A stretch of 64,000 nucleotides of DNA, from the NCBI GenBank assembly GCA_016711125.1, contig JADJTQ010000002.1:620001-684000 (forward strand), in the 5' to 3' direction. Position 1 is the stretch's first letter; the number at the start of each line of letters is the position of its first letter. The notes under the pieces were generated by a model. That model was not told where the DNA came from and searched no databases. It saw nothing but the letters and a program-made list of their open reading frames with translations. Of the stretch, positions 40,261 to 48,660 are shown piece by piece. Position numbers and translations under genes: made by a program. This DNA comes from Saprospiraceae bacterium. GTDB lineage: Bacteria; Bacteroidota; Bacteroidia; Chitinophagales; Saprospiraceae.

Positions 40261-40440
40261 CACTATATAGGTGAAGTGGCTAAAAATCAAGGTATAAGGC
40301 AAGTCACGATCTCTAATCTTGAAAAGCGGTCGGATATGAAATTATCTACTCTCAAGAGCTATGTCAAGTCTTTAGGGTGCGAACTGGAAGTCTTCGTTAA
40401 AATAACCAAGAATGGTAGGCAGGTACGGATTGAGTTGTGA
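40261..40440 (+). pseudogene. XRE antitoxin-like fragment
   Basis: A 59-residue open frame (no good start; a stop lies just upstream) reads EVAKNQGIRQVTISNLEKRS then DMKLSTLKSYVKSLGCELEV. This is the recognition helix and C-terminal half of XRE antitoxins of HigA type, whose usual form has about 30 more residues at the front. A candidate original ATG at 40231 with MKLDVEK precedes it in another frame. No toxin gene is next to it. Remnant, or a gene with indels. Confidence 0.55.
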
Positions 40441-40610
40441 AAAATAGTGACGCAATAGTACTGGGATTGATTCCCTTGTTCTCAAAAAGACTTCTAATCA
40501 CTTTTCATGGGATATGAAGATCGCCATTCGCATTTGAATAAACATCCGGATGCCTACGATCATTAGGAGACTCGGATTTTGTAGCAAAATGTATTTCCAA
40601 TGGAGTCAAG

Positions 40611-40748
40611 TTAAACCTTGTATTGGATTTTGAGTTTTAAACTCTCCAGAGTCCAAAGCACCTTCCAACTATAAACAAGATCAAAATACTCTATTTCACC
40701 ATTTCGGAAATCCTCAATCAATTTCAGCATATTGAAACCAAAGCCCAT
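40611..40748 (-). pseudogene. Short coding-like fragment
   Basis: 45 residues, MGFGFNMLKLIEDFRNGEIE followed by an aromatic, leucine-rich helix. The composition looks like real protein, but no family or complete gene is evident in this 510-bp gap between the antitoxin fragment and the aldo/keto reductase. Confidence 0.25.
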
Positions 40749-40958
40749 ATTGATGTTCGTTAAAAATCATTCCTATCGATAATTCCATGTTTAATACCAT
40801 ACAGCTAGGACTGAAATTCAAAAACTATAAACACCGGTATTATCACTGATTTATCAGGAGGAGAGAGCGTCAGGACTCTCAACCACATTCTAACGCCCAT
40901 ATATTTCTTGGCTTTTCGCCCATTGTCAATCTCAACTCCAAACAAACACAGAAAACTC

Positions 40959-41987
40959 TCACACCGTCTTATAATACTCCACCTTCCCATCTTTGTCAAA
41001 CGGTGCGAGTGTCTCGATCAATTGGCTGCGATCCTTCTCACCCAGGGTCATAAACGATTTGGCCAGATTGACTTTTTCCTTAAGAAAGGAAACATTCTCG
41101 GCACCGGTGATCAAGGTGCTGATGGGCATACTAAATGCAAAATGAATGGCATCCTCAATGCTGGCGTGTGTTGGTACGACTGGATTGGGTGTCTCCCAAA
41201 CTGTTTTGGCTTCCATCATCTTGGTGCCAAAAAAGCGACCATCTGCCAATGTCTTCATAGCCAAAAGGCCAAGACCGGCATCAAGCGCTTTAGGGATAAC
41301 CAGACGTGCAAAACTATGCTCGCTCGCAGCATCCACCAGATTAATAGGCATTTGCAGGGTCGAGAATAGTCCACTGCTGCCAGCTTGTTCGATCATGCGT
41401 AAATGAGCATAAGGACTGGCATGTCCGGTAAAGCCGACAAACCGGGTTTTACCCTCTTTGATTGCTTCCTCGGCAAGTCTCAGCACACCATTTTTTATCC
41501 GGTTATCAGTATCTTCCGGTGACGACAAGGCATGTATCTGCCAGAGATCCAGTTGATCTACCTGGTACCGGCGTAGCGATTCTTCTAGTTCCTTGCGGGC
41601 ACCAGCGTAGTCAGTGGCCGTGCTTTTACTCATGATAAATACCTCATCACGATATTTTGGGATCAAATATTTGCCATAGCGTCGTTCACTTTGACCATCA
41701 CCATAACTATAGGCAGAATCAAAAAACCGGATGCCTTGCTCGATGGCTGTTTCAATGACCTGCTGAGCATCTTTTTCGGTGGTCCAACCGATGTGATAAC
41801 CACCAGCTCCCAGCATGGTTACTTCGATGCCGGTAGTTGCCAATTTCCTTTTTGGTAAAACCGGCCCCCAGCGATCGGAGCTGCCATTATGTAAATCAGG
41901 ATTACCCTGAGCTTGCCAGGGCAACATCATACCGGAAGTAAGTACCATCAATGATTCTAGAAATTCTCTGCGTGAAGCCATATCCAT
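40959..41987 (-). CDS. Aldo/keto reductase with Tat signal
   Basis: 342 residues from the ATG at 41987 (or 41981); the open frame reaches 42113 but that part is made of repeat words. The N-terminus has SRREFLESLMVLTSG, a twin-arginine signal. The AKR barrel follows: TGIEVTMLGAGGYHIGW, catalytic Asp-Tyr in FFDSAYSYGDG, Lys in VFIMSKS, His in WQIHAL. Members of this exported group are NAD(P)-dependent or orphan oxidoreductases of unknown substrate. The C-terminal end, PFDKDGKVEYYKTV, differs from cytosolic AKRs. Confidence 0.85.
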   Translation of the reverse strand: MDMASRREFLESLMVLTSGMMLPWQAQGNPDLHNGSSDRWGPVLPKRKLATTGIEVTMLGAGGYHIGWTTEKDAQQVIETAIEQGIRFFDSAYSYGDGQSERRYGKYLIPKYRDEVFIMSKSTATDYAGARKELEESLRRYQVDQLDLWQIHALSSPEDTDNRIKNGVLRLAEEAIKEGKTRFVGFTGHASPYAHLRMIEQAGSSGLFSTLQMPINLVDAASEHSFARLVIPKALDAGLGLLAMKTLADGRFFGTKMMEAKTVWETPNPVVPTHASIEDAIHFAFSMPISTLITGAENVSFLKEKVNLAKSFMTLGEKDRSQLIETLAPFDKDGKVEYYKTV

Positions 41988-42004
41988 AATATTAAGTGAG
42001 GTAT

Positions 42005-42285
42005 GCAAATTTACGGAAAAAGCACCAAAGTCGAAGTACGAAGCACCAAAACTCAAGCACCAAGCACCAAGCCGTGACCAATATATTTTGGCTTTTCCCC
42101 CTCGAAGCACCAAATTCTAAATTACAAGCACCAAAGCGGGAGCAAGATATTTTAAGGTTTCCCTAAAAAGTACCAAGTACCAAATTACAAGCACCAAAAT
42201 TGAGACCAAAACTCAAGCACCAAGCACCAAGCCGGGACCAATACACTTTGGAGAATTGGCATTTGGGATTTGGAATTTGAAATTT
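42005..42285. repeat. Intergenic word repeats (caagcaccaa type)
   Basis: The phrase AAGCACCAA or close variants occurs about ten times: near 42022, 42041, 42056, 42063, 42105, 42126, 42191, 42214 and 42221. CCGTGACCAATATATTTTGG (near 42070) recurs as CCGGGACCAATACACTTTGG (near 42232). The block ends with ATTTGGGATTTGGAATTTGA. Not coding on either strand except for read-through from the aldo/keto reductase frame. Confidence 0.75.
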
Positions 42286-42289
42286 CCCA

Positions 42290-43324
42290 TCAGAAGTGCT
42301 TCCATCCCTGAGCCGTCAAGTCATGGATATTGCCCCCTTTCGTATGTAGTTTGACTCCTTCGCTGGCATCAACCATATCACCCATCATGTAGATATCTGA
42401 CATCAAACGCACTTTGTCCAGATCTTTCGGATCGATGGTAAAAAGCAGTTCGTAGTCTTCGCCACCGCTTAATGCACAGGTGATTGGGTCCAGGTTAAAT
42501 TTAAGCGCCATTTCTTGTGATTGCGGATGAATGGGTACTCCGCTCTCTTCGATAATGGCACCGAGACCCGATTGCTTACAAATATGCATGAGGTCGGAAG
42601 ATAATCCGTCAGAAATATCAATCATCGAAGTAGGTACCACTCCTGATTTAGCAAATTGGGCGATCATGTCTACCCGTGCCTCCGGTTTTAGTTGGCGCCC
42701 CACAATATATTCCTGCTCTTCCAGATCAGGCTTCATGTCTGGTTGTGACAGGTAAATTTGTTTTTCGCGCTCCAGGATCTGTAAACCCAAATAGGCGGCG
42801 CCGAGATCACCGGTTACGCAGATGACATCCCCCTTTTTGGCGGTAGATCGCAGTACCTTCTTATCCGGTTTTACCTGGCCGATTGCGGTAACTGAAATAA
42901 TCAGACCTTGAAGTGATGAACTGGTGTCACCTCCCACCAGGTCTACCTGATAGTAATCGCAAGCGGCTTTGATACCCTCGTACAATTCGTCAAGGGCTTC
43001 AACCGAAAATCGATTGGAAAGACCTAGCGATACAGTGATTTGCTGAGGAGTAGCATTCATTGCACAAATATCCGAGAGATTGACAACCACCGCCTTATAT
43101 CCCAAATGTTTGAGCGGATAGTACATTAAGTCAAAATGAATTCCTTCCAGCAAAAGATCCGTGGTGACCACGGTTAGCCAATCACCATTGTCGATAAGAG
43201 CAGCATCGTCACCCACTCCGACAAGTGAACTCTTATTTTTTAGTTGGAAAGATTTGGTCAGGTGTTCAATGAGACCAAATTCGCCTAAATTCGAAATTTC
43301 TGTACGCAACGGATTATTTTCCAT
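42290..43324 (-). CDS. thiL: Thiamine-monophosphate kinase
   Basis: 344 residues. Conserved nucleotide and metal sites appear in order: GVGDDAALID (about 37-46), TDLLLEGIHFD (about 55-65), LVGGDTSSS (about 128-136), DISDGLSSDL (about 225-234) and SGGEDYELLF (about 275-284). The enzyme phosphorylates thiamine monophosphate to the active cofactor, which 2-oxoglutarate dehydrogenase needs. Intact frame; divergent from the SDR gene with a 113-bp shared upstream region. Confidence 0.95.
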   Translation of the reverse strand: MENNPLRTEISNLGEFGLIEHLTKSFQLKNKSSLVGVGDDAALIDNGDWLTVVTTDLLLEGIHFDLMYYPLKHLGYKAVVVNLSDICAMNATPQQITVSLGLSNRFSVEALDELYEGIKAACDYYQVDLVGGDTSSSLQGLIISVTAIGQVKPDKKVLRSTAKKGDVICVTGDLGAAYLGLQILEREKQIYLSQPDMKPDLEEQEYIVGRQLKPEARVDMIAQFAKSGVVPTSMIDISDGLSSDLMHICKQSGLGAIIEESGVPIHPQSQEMALKFNLDPITCALSGGEDYELLFTIDPKDLDKVRLMSDIYMMGDMVDASEGVKLHTKGGNIHDLTAQGWKHF

Positions 43325-43437
43325 AGTATCTCTGGTATGCCAGGCAAAGTTCTGAATTATTCAGACAATACCTGGCAGGTTTAAAAAAGTATCATTTTTT
43401 TAAGTAGTTTGCTCCCTTCAAACAGGAACCATAAAGC

Positions 43438-44214
43438 ATGAAGTTTTCACTTAAAGGCAAAAGCGCTATTGTAACCGGAGGAGCCAGCGGAATCGGGAGG
43501 GCTATTTGTGAAGTCTTTGCCGAAATGGGTGCTCAGGTACATATTATCGACGTCAACAACCAGTCAATTGACTGGCTTTCCACTCAGGAAGGAGAGGTCC
43601 CAGCTATCGAATATCATCATTGTGATATCACCAGTCTTGAAGAGGTCCAGGGCACCGTCGCGAAAATTAATCGGTTATCTGGAGTGGATATCCTGGTCAA
43701 TAATGCTGGCATAGCCCATATCGGCAGCGCTGGGTCGACCTCCAGGGAGGATTTTGAGAAAGTCATGCGAGTCAATGTACATGGCGCCTACCATTGCATC
43801 AATGCCTGTGTTCCCTTCATGATTGAAAGAGGTGGAGGTGTGGTCGTAAACATCGCATCGACCGTGGCTTCGGTAGCTATTGCCAATCGCTTTGCATACA
43901 TGACCAGCAAAGGGGCGATTCTGAGTATGACCTATTCAGTGGCGCTGGATTACATCGATGATGGTATTCGTTGCAATGCAATCTCCCCGGGCCGGGTACA
44001 TACGCCTTTTGTGGATGGATTTATTGCCAAGAATTATCCCGGTCAAGAAAAAGAGATGTTTGAGCGATTATCTAAAGATCATCCGATCGGCAGAATGGCC
44101 CGACCGGAAGAAATTGCTCATCTGGCCTTATATTTATGCTCTGATGAAGCAGCTTATGTGACAGGAAGCAATCATCATATCGATGGTGGATTTACCAAAC
44201 TAAAGCGAACATAA
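43438..44214 (+). CDS. Short-chain dehydrogenase/reductase
   Basis: 258 residues. Rossmann motif TGGASGIGRA (about 13-22), NNAG (about 90), catalytic Ser in NIASTVAS, and YMTSK for the Tyr/Lys pair. The C-terminal GSNHHIDGGF is standard. It is 5 bp upstream of a fumarylacetoacetate-hydrolase-family gene. In the non-phosphorylating L-fucose/L-rhamnose routes, an SDR oxidises 2-keto-3-deoxy-L-fuconate and an FAH hydrolase splits the diketo product, so this pair may do that. Other sugar-acid substrates are possible. Confidence 0.88.
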   Translation: MKFSLKGKSAIVTGGASGIGRAICEVFAEMGAQVHIIDVNNQSIDWLSTQEGEVPAIEYHHCDITSLEEVQGTVAKINRLSGVDILVNNAGIAHIGSAGSTSREDFEKVMRVNVHGAYHCINACVPFMIERGGGVVVNIASTVASVAIANRFAYMTSKGAILSMTYSVALDYIDDGIRCNAISPGRVHTPFVDGFIAKNYPGQEKEMFERLSKDHPIGRMARPEEIAHLALYLCSDEAAYVTGSNHHIDGGFTKLKRT

Positions 44215-44219
44215 AAAAG

Positions 44220-45074
44220 ATGAAATTAGTACGATTTGGAAAAATAGGAGAGGAAAAACCCGGTATCATAGATGCTAAGGGACAGCGAATCGATGTATCT
44301 GCTTTTGGCGAAGACTACACACAGTTTTTTGCCAAAGATGGACTAGCGAGGTTAGCATCGTGGTTGAAAAATAATCAACAAAATTGTCCGGTGGTGGCCA
44401 ATGAAATACGGTATGGAGCACCGATTGCCCAATCTGGCAAATTACTTTGTGTGGGGCTTAACTATGCTGCCCATGCTCGCGAAAGTGGCATGGATATTCC
44501 GGGCTCTCCGGTGCTATTTGGAAAAGCTACTTCTGCCATTGTTGGTCCTTTTGACAATGTGGTGATTCCGAAAGGATCTGAAAAGACAGACTGGGAAGTG
44601 GAACTCGCCATTGTCATCGGTAAAAGAGCCAATTATGTCTCAAAGGAAGATGCGCTCAACTATATCGCGGGTTATATGGTACATAATGATGTGAGCGAGC
44701 GTGCTTTTCAATTGGAGCACGGAGGCCAGTGGATCAAAGGGAAGAGCTGTGATACCTTCGCACCGCTGGGACCCTGGCTAGTGACCAAAGATGAAGTCAC
44801 CGATCCGAATAATTTGCGTCTCTGGCTCAAAGTCAACGGCAAAACCCTGCAAGACAGTTCTACCTCCGATTTTGTTTTCAATACCCAGCACCTGGTATCA
44901 TACATTAGTCAATACATGTCTCTGATGCCGGGAGATATTATTTCCACTGGTACTCCAGCGGGAGTGGGTCTCGGTCTTAAACCACCCCGATTTGTACAAC
45001 CAGGAGATGTGATGGAGCTGAGTGTGGAAGGATTAGGAGTCTCAAAACAAACGGCGGTAAAATATCAAGGGTAA
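44220..45074 (+). CDS. Fumarylacetoacetate hydrolase-family protein
   Basis: 284 residues. The N-terminal domain covers 1-70. The FAH catalytic domain has LCVGLNYAAHARESG (about 77-91), the metal-binding EVELAIVIGKRAN and YMVHNDVSERAFQ, and the late STGTPAGVGLGLKPP. These proteins hydrolyse or decarboxylate acyl-pyruvate-type compounds with a divalent metal. It is translationally close to the SDR upstream, so the two likely act in one catabolic route, such as 2,4-diketo-3-deoxy-L-fuconate hydrolysis. The assignment is inferred from pairing. Confidence 0.88.
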   Translation: MKLVRFGKIGEEKPGIIDAKGQRIDVSAFGEDYTQFFAKDGLARLASWLKNNQQNCPVVANEIRYGAPIAQSGKLLCVGLNYAAHARESGMDIPGSPVLFGKATSAIVGPFDNVVIPKGSEKTDWEVELAIVIGKRANYVSKEDALNYIAGYMVHNDVSERAFQLEHGGQWIKGKSCDTFAPLGPWLVTKDEVTDPNNLRLWLKVNGKTLQDSSTSDFVFNTQHLVSYISQYMSLMPGDIISTGTPAGVGLGLKPPRFVQPGDVMELSVEGLGVSKQTAVKYQG

Positions 45075-45207
45075 AATATCAGAAACAAGCTCACGTACTT
45101 TAAAAGACATAAGAGGTAGCAGACAGCTTTGAAGGGGCACGAAATCTTAAGTTTGGAATCCAAAAGTAGGCGGGATCTATTACCGCGACCTTGATCAAAG
45201 AGGCACG

Positions 45208-45250
45208 AAATCCGTAATCTGCAATCTGAAGTCCATAATTTATAATTGCA
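45208..45250. repeat. Word repeats, second nGCaatc block
   Basis: AAATCCGTAATCTGCAATCTG followed by AAGTCC and ATAATTTATAATTGC. The wording matches the block after prfA, and the sequence before it (CCGCGACCTTGATCAAAG near 45182) parallels CCCGCGGCTTGATCCCC near 24487. The 190-bp gap has no other feature. Confidence 0.5.
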
Positions 45251-45265
45251 TCTATCACCGATGTG

Positions 45266-45710
45266 CTACTCATCCAGTAGTCTGCGATGATAATTAATCT
45301 GTCCCAGATGATAACCCAAGTGCGTAGCCAAATGAATTAAAAATATTCGACCGATGTTTTTCTTTAAAAACCAGGAGTGGATATTCCTTCTGCAGATCCT
45401 CCTCTTTGAGTTGAGAGAGTGATTCATCAATGATATTAATGGTGTCTTCAATTTTTTGAATTAATTCCGGACGGGCTATATTCTTCAGAGAAAATTCGAG
45501 ATGTCGCTGGCGGACAAAGCCCGTCTTACCGATTTCGGCTCCGATATAGGCATTGAGATTACCAACCAGGTGGAGGCAAAGATTACCTGCCGTATTGGTG
45601 ATATTTTTTTCAACCTTCCAGATGTTTTGCTCATTGCGGTACAACTCAATTTCTTTTCTAAGCTTATTCAAGTCCCGTGTGAACAAAGATTTTACTACTT
45701 CTAAAGCCAT
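45266..45710 (-). CDS. DinB-family protein, frameshifted twice
   Basis: About 148 residues after repair. The DinB four-helix fold has the first metal-ligand histidine in LCLHLVGNLNAYIG (about residue 48) and the last pair in THLGYHLGQINYHRRLL. Two one-base losses, in an A run near 45362 and a T run near 45347, hide KTSVEYFLIHLA between LLVFKE and THLGYHLG. DinB/YfiT proteins are small metal-dependent enzymes, often thiol transferases; the substrate is unknown. Its start overlaps the stop of lysC by about 10 bp. Confidence 0.82.
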
Positions 45711-47068
45711 ACTGTGTTTTTAACTTTTGGAGGGAATGAAATATTTATGCCAGACCGAATAGAACCCGGTTGATTGATTGCAACGCCACTTTTTTTATAT
45801 TGACTATGTACCAGTACTGAGACATTATATTTACTACCTCCATAAGAGATCATCCGGATGGGGACTTCTTCAAATGCGGAAAATATTTTCATCGCGTATC
45901 CTCTTTGGTCGCTGGTGAAGTTTCCGACCAAACAAATGATCGAAAGGTCCTGGTCTACCTCGACCTGTCCGAATTGTCGTAAATCAAGCAGTATTTTGGA
46001 TAGATTGGTCGTGTCATCAATTGTGAGAGAAACAGCTACCTCTGAGGTGGTGACCATATCTACGGGAGTTTGGTATTTTTCAAAGATTTCAAAGATCTTT
46101 TTTAGAAAGCCATAGGCGTTCAACATTCTACCCGATTTGATTTTGATCGCAACAATGCCATCTTTGGCGGCAACTGCTGTGATCTCGCCATCGGCTTTAC
46201 GGTCGGATATCATCGTACCTTCGGCTTGAGGGTCCATCGTATTTTTCAGCCGAACCGGGATATTAGCCTTTTGGGCGGGCAATACGCACGAGGGATGCAA
46301 AATCTTCGCTCCAAAATACGCGAGTTCTGCGGCCTCATCGTACGATAGATTTTTGACCGGGTAGGTGTGGTCTACAATTCGCGGATCATTATTGTGCATG
46401 CCATCGATATCGGTCCAGATCTGTATTTCATCCGCCAGAATGGCTTGGCCTACCAGCGTTGCAGTATAGTCACTCCCTCCCCGTTTTAGATTATCTACTT
46501 CTCCGTAAGCATTACGGCAGATGTATCCCTGCGTAATATAAATAGGACTACTTCCAGCTAAAAGAAGTTCTTTTTCGAGCATCGATTTCATATAGTATTC
46601 ATCCGGCTCCGAACTCTTGTCAATGCGCATAAAATCCAGGGCAGGGAGTAGTATGGCTTCTTGACCTTGTTGGTGCAGATACCAGGTAAAAAGCTGGGTA
46701 GAGATCAATTCTCCTTGAGCCACAATCTGTTTCTCCTGAGCAGTGTCAAATGGCTTTTCTACAAATTCACGGAGATGGTCAAACTTTTCCCTGATAAAAT
46801 TCTGAGCTGTGGTGATGATTTGAATATCGCTATACAATTCATCCACCAGGTGATGGTATTTAGTCTCCAGGTTGTCAATATGAGCGGTCGCCTCCTGGAT
46901 CTGGCCGGAAGCTAACATTTGAGCGAAAGCAAGGAGACTGTTGGTGGTGCCGGACACAGCAGAGAGCACCACAATCTTTTGATGATTGTCTGAAGTGATG
47001 ATTTGAAATACCTCTTTCATACGATTAGCCGAACCTACGGAGGTGCCACCAAATTTTAAAACCTGCAT
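45701..47068 (-). CDS. lysC: Aspartate kinase
   Basis: 455 residues, monofunctional. KFGGTSVGS at 5-13 is the ATP/aspartate site, GGSDYTATLVG near 217 and WTDIDGMHNNDPR near 237 complete the kinase core. Two ACT domains follow from about 300 (VAIKIKSGRMLNAYGFL, ICLVGNFTSDQRG) and normally bind lysine or threonine for feedback control. The first step from aspartate to lysine, threonine and methionine. It is divergent from a gene for an ACT-like protein, and the two may be regulated together. Intact frame. Confidence 0.93.
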   Translation of the reverse strand: MQVLKFGGTSVGSANRMKEVFQIITSDNHQKIVVLSAVSGTTNSLLAFAQMLASGQIQEATAHIDNLETKYHHLVDELYSDIQIITTAQNFIREKFDHLREFVEKPFDTAQEKQIVAQGELISTQLFTWYLHQQGQEAILLPALDFMRIDKSSEPDEYYMKSMLEKELLLAGSSPIYITQGYICRNAYGEVDNLKRGGSDYTATLVGQAILADEIQIWTDIDGMHNNDPRIVDHTYPVKNLSYDEAAELAYFGAKILHPSCVLPAQKANIPVRLKNTMDPQAEGTMISDRKADGEITAVAAKDGIVAIKIKSGRMLNAYGFLKKIFEIFEKYQTPVDMVTTSEVAVSLTIDDTTNLSKILLDLRQFGQVEVDQDLSIICLVGNFTSDQRGYAMKIFSAFEEVPIRMISYGGSKYNVSVLVHSQYKKSGVAINQPGSIRSGINISFPPKVKNTVWL

Positions 47069-47129
47069 ATCGTCTATCTAATTTTTAGGGCGGCAAAAAT
47101 AGAGGCATTTTCAAGGAATCCTAATGTCG

Positions 47130-47159
47130 TTGATGAATTAATACATATTTTTAACTTTG
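47130..47159 (+). promoter_or_regulatory. Bacteroidota-type promoter
   Basis: TTG (47130-47132), a 19-bp spacer, and TAACTTTG (47152-47159) match the -33 TTTG / -7 TAnnTTTG consensus of the Bacteroidota primary sigma factor. The gene start ATG at 47176 lies 16 bp downstream, so the leader is very short. AT-rich TTAAATATTTAA near the start forms a palindrome (47162-47173). Confidence 0.6.
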
Positions 47160-47175
47160 TGTTAAATATTTAACA

Positions 47176-47844
47176 ATGACCATTGCCGAAGCAGTGAGAC
47201 ACTATGTTGAAACTCACCCTTTTATCGAAGAAGGGCTTTCTGACGGAATAATCAATTATGCAGGTCTGGCTAGAAACATTCAGCCGGCTATCCAAACTCA
47301 GTGTGCTCAAACTGTCAGAGAAGGGGCGATCATCATGGCCTTAAAGCGATTATCACCCAGTTACTATTATCAGGTCAGCGCTGGTATCAAGAAGTTTTTA
47401 AGCCGGCTGGGTCAATTTACCGTTCGATACGATATTGTCGATTATACCTATCAAAATTCGACCTCACTGATCGGTCAGCAGGAAAACGTTTTTCGGCATA
47501 TAGCCAAACATCCTGAGCTGTTTTACTCCTTTTCGCAGGGGCTTTCTGAGTCGACGATTGTAGCTAGTAAACATCTGCATCCATACATTTTAGACCTGTT
47601 CGCTGATGAACAGATGCTGGCGCACAAAAAGGATCTTGCAGCCCTGACCATTATGCTTCCAAAAGATAATACCGAGATATCCGGTATCTACTATTTTATT
47701 TTTAAGGAGCTTGCCTGGCAAGACATTAATATTGTCGAGGTTATTTCGACTACCCATGAAATTACCCTGGTGGTGGCTGAAAGCGATGTGGAAGAAAGCT
47801 TTCGATTGGTCAGGAGATTAAAAAGTACTCAAACAAAAAAGTAA
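47176..47844 (+). CDS. ACT-like domain protein divergent from lysC
   Basis: 222 residues. The N-terminal 70 look helical with a possible winged-helix (AEAVRHYVETHPFIEEGLSDG, LARNIQPAIQ, EGAIIMALKRL). The C-terminal part has ACT-like beta-alpha-beta repeats: ALTIMLPKDNTEISGIYYFI, then LAWQDINIVEVISTTHEITLVV and VEESFRLVRRL, closely following the aspartate-kinase ACT pattern. No kinase motif. Expressed from the promoter at 47130. It may be an amino-acid sensing regulator of the divergent lysC; function unproven. Confidence 0.7.
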   Translation: MTIAEAVRHYVETHPFIEEGLSDGIINYAGLARNIQPAIQTQCAQTVREGAIIMALKRLSPSYYYQVSAGIKKFLSRLGQFTVRYDIVDYTYQNSTSLIGQQENVFRHIAKHPELFYSFSQGLSESTIVASKHLHPYILDLFADEQMLAHKKDLAALTIMLPKDNTEISGIYYFIFKELAWQDINIVEVISTTHEITLVVAESDVEESFRLVRRLKSTQTKK

Positions 47845-47854
47845 CTTGATATAT

Positions 47855-48612
47855 ATGAAAACAGAGTCTGCATTTCACGAAAAAATAGCCATTGTCACAG
47901 GAGCTACCAGCGGCATGGGTCAACGAATCGCTTTGGATTTAGCCGGTAATGGCGCATTTGTAGTAGCCAATGGACGAAACAAAACGAATGGCAACCGGCT
48001 GGAAGAAGAATCACCGCGTATCCGTTTTGTACCTGGTGATGTAAAAGACCCGGAAACTAACCAAGGCTTGGTCGAGCACGCACTATCGAATTATGGAAGG
48101 ATAGATCACTTGGTTTTGTCTGCCGGACAATTGGGTATTGGAAAATTGGACGAAATCTCGATCGATGACTGGAGAGATACTTTTGCTACCAACGTCGATG
48201 CAGTCTTTTACCTCTTAAGACATGCATTGCCAGTCATGCAACAAAAGGGAGGTGGGAGTATTGTCGTCATCGGTTCGATTGCGGCTTTTCATGCATTTCC
48301 CAATCACGCGGCCTACTGTGCCTCGAAAGGAGCGCTAGTATCCTTGGTGCGTCAGGTTGCGCTCGATTTTGGACCATCGGTTCGAATCAATCTAGTCTGC
48401 CCAGCCCAGGTGCAAACACCACTTTTAGATGCCTCGGCAAGGGCTTTTGATGATCCTGAGCAGATCCTGGCTCAGACGGCGCAGAGATTGCCTTTAAAAA
48501 GATTGGGTACCACAACCGATATTGCAGAGGCTGTATTATTTTACTCAGTGATGCCAGTAGTTGGGTCACCGGCACACACTTTACGATTGACGGAGGCTTC
48601 TTAGCTACCTGA
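47855..48612 (+). CDS. Short-chain dehydrogenase/reductase, 3' frameshift
   Basis: About 252 residues. TGATSGMGQR (about 16-25) binds the cofactor; LSAGQLG replaces the usual NNAG; IGSIAAFHAF has the catalytic Ser, and YCASK the Tyr/Lys pair. The first frame ends at 48604, but after AVLF a one-base change in the T run near 48540 restores LLSDASSWVTGTHFTIDGG, the classical SDR C-terminus, and a stop at 48610-48612. Substrate unknown. It starts 10 bp after the ACT-like gene. Confidence 0.82.
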
Positions 48613-48660
48613 TAAATTTTAAGCTTTTCTATCTTTACAGCTGGCCAAGAATCAATAGTT

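Noticed and set aside
42005..42285. CRISPR array or tandem repeat
   Set aside because: Spacing and unit length vary, and copies drift. There are no regular spacers and no cas genes.
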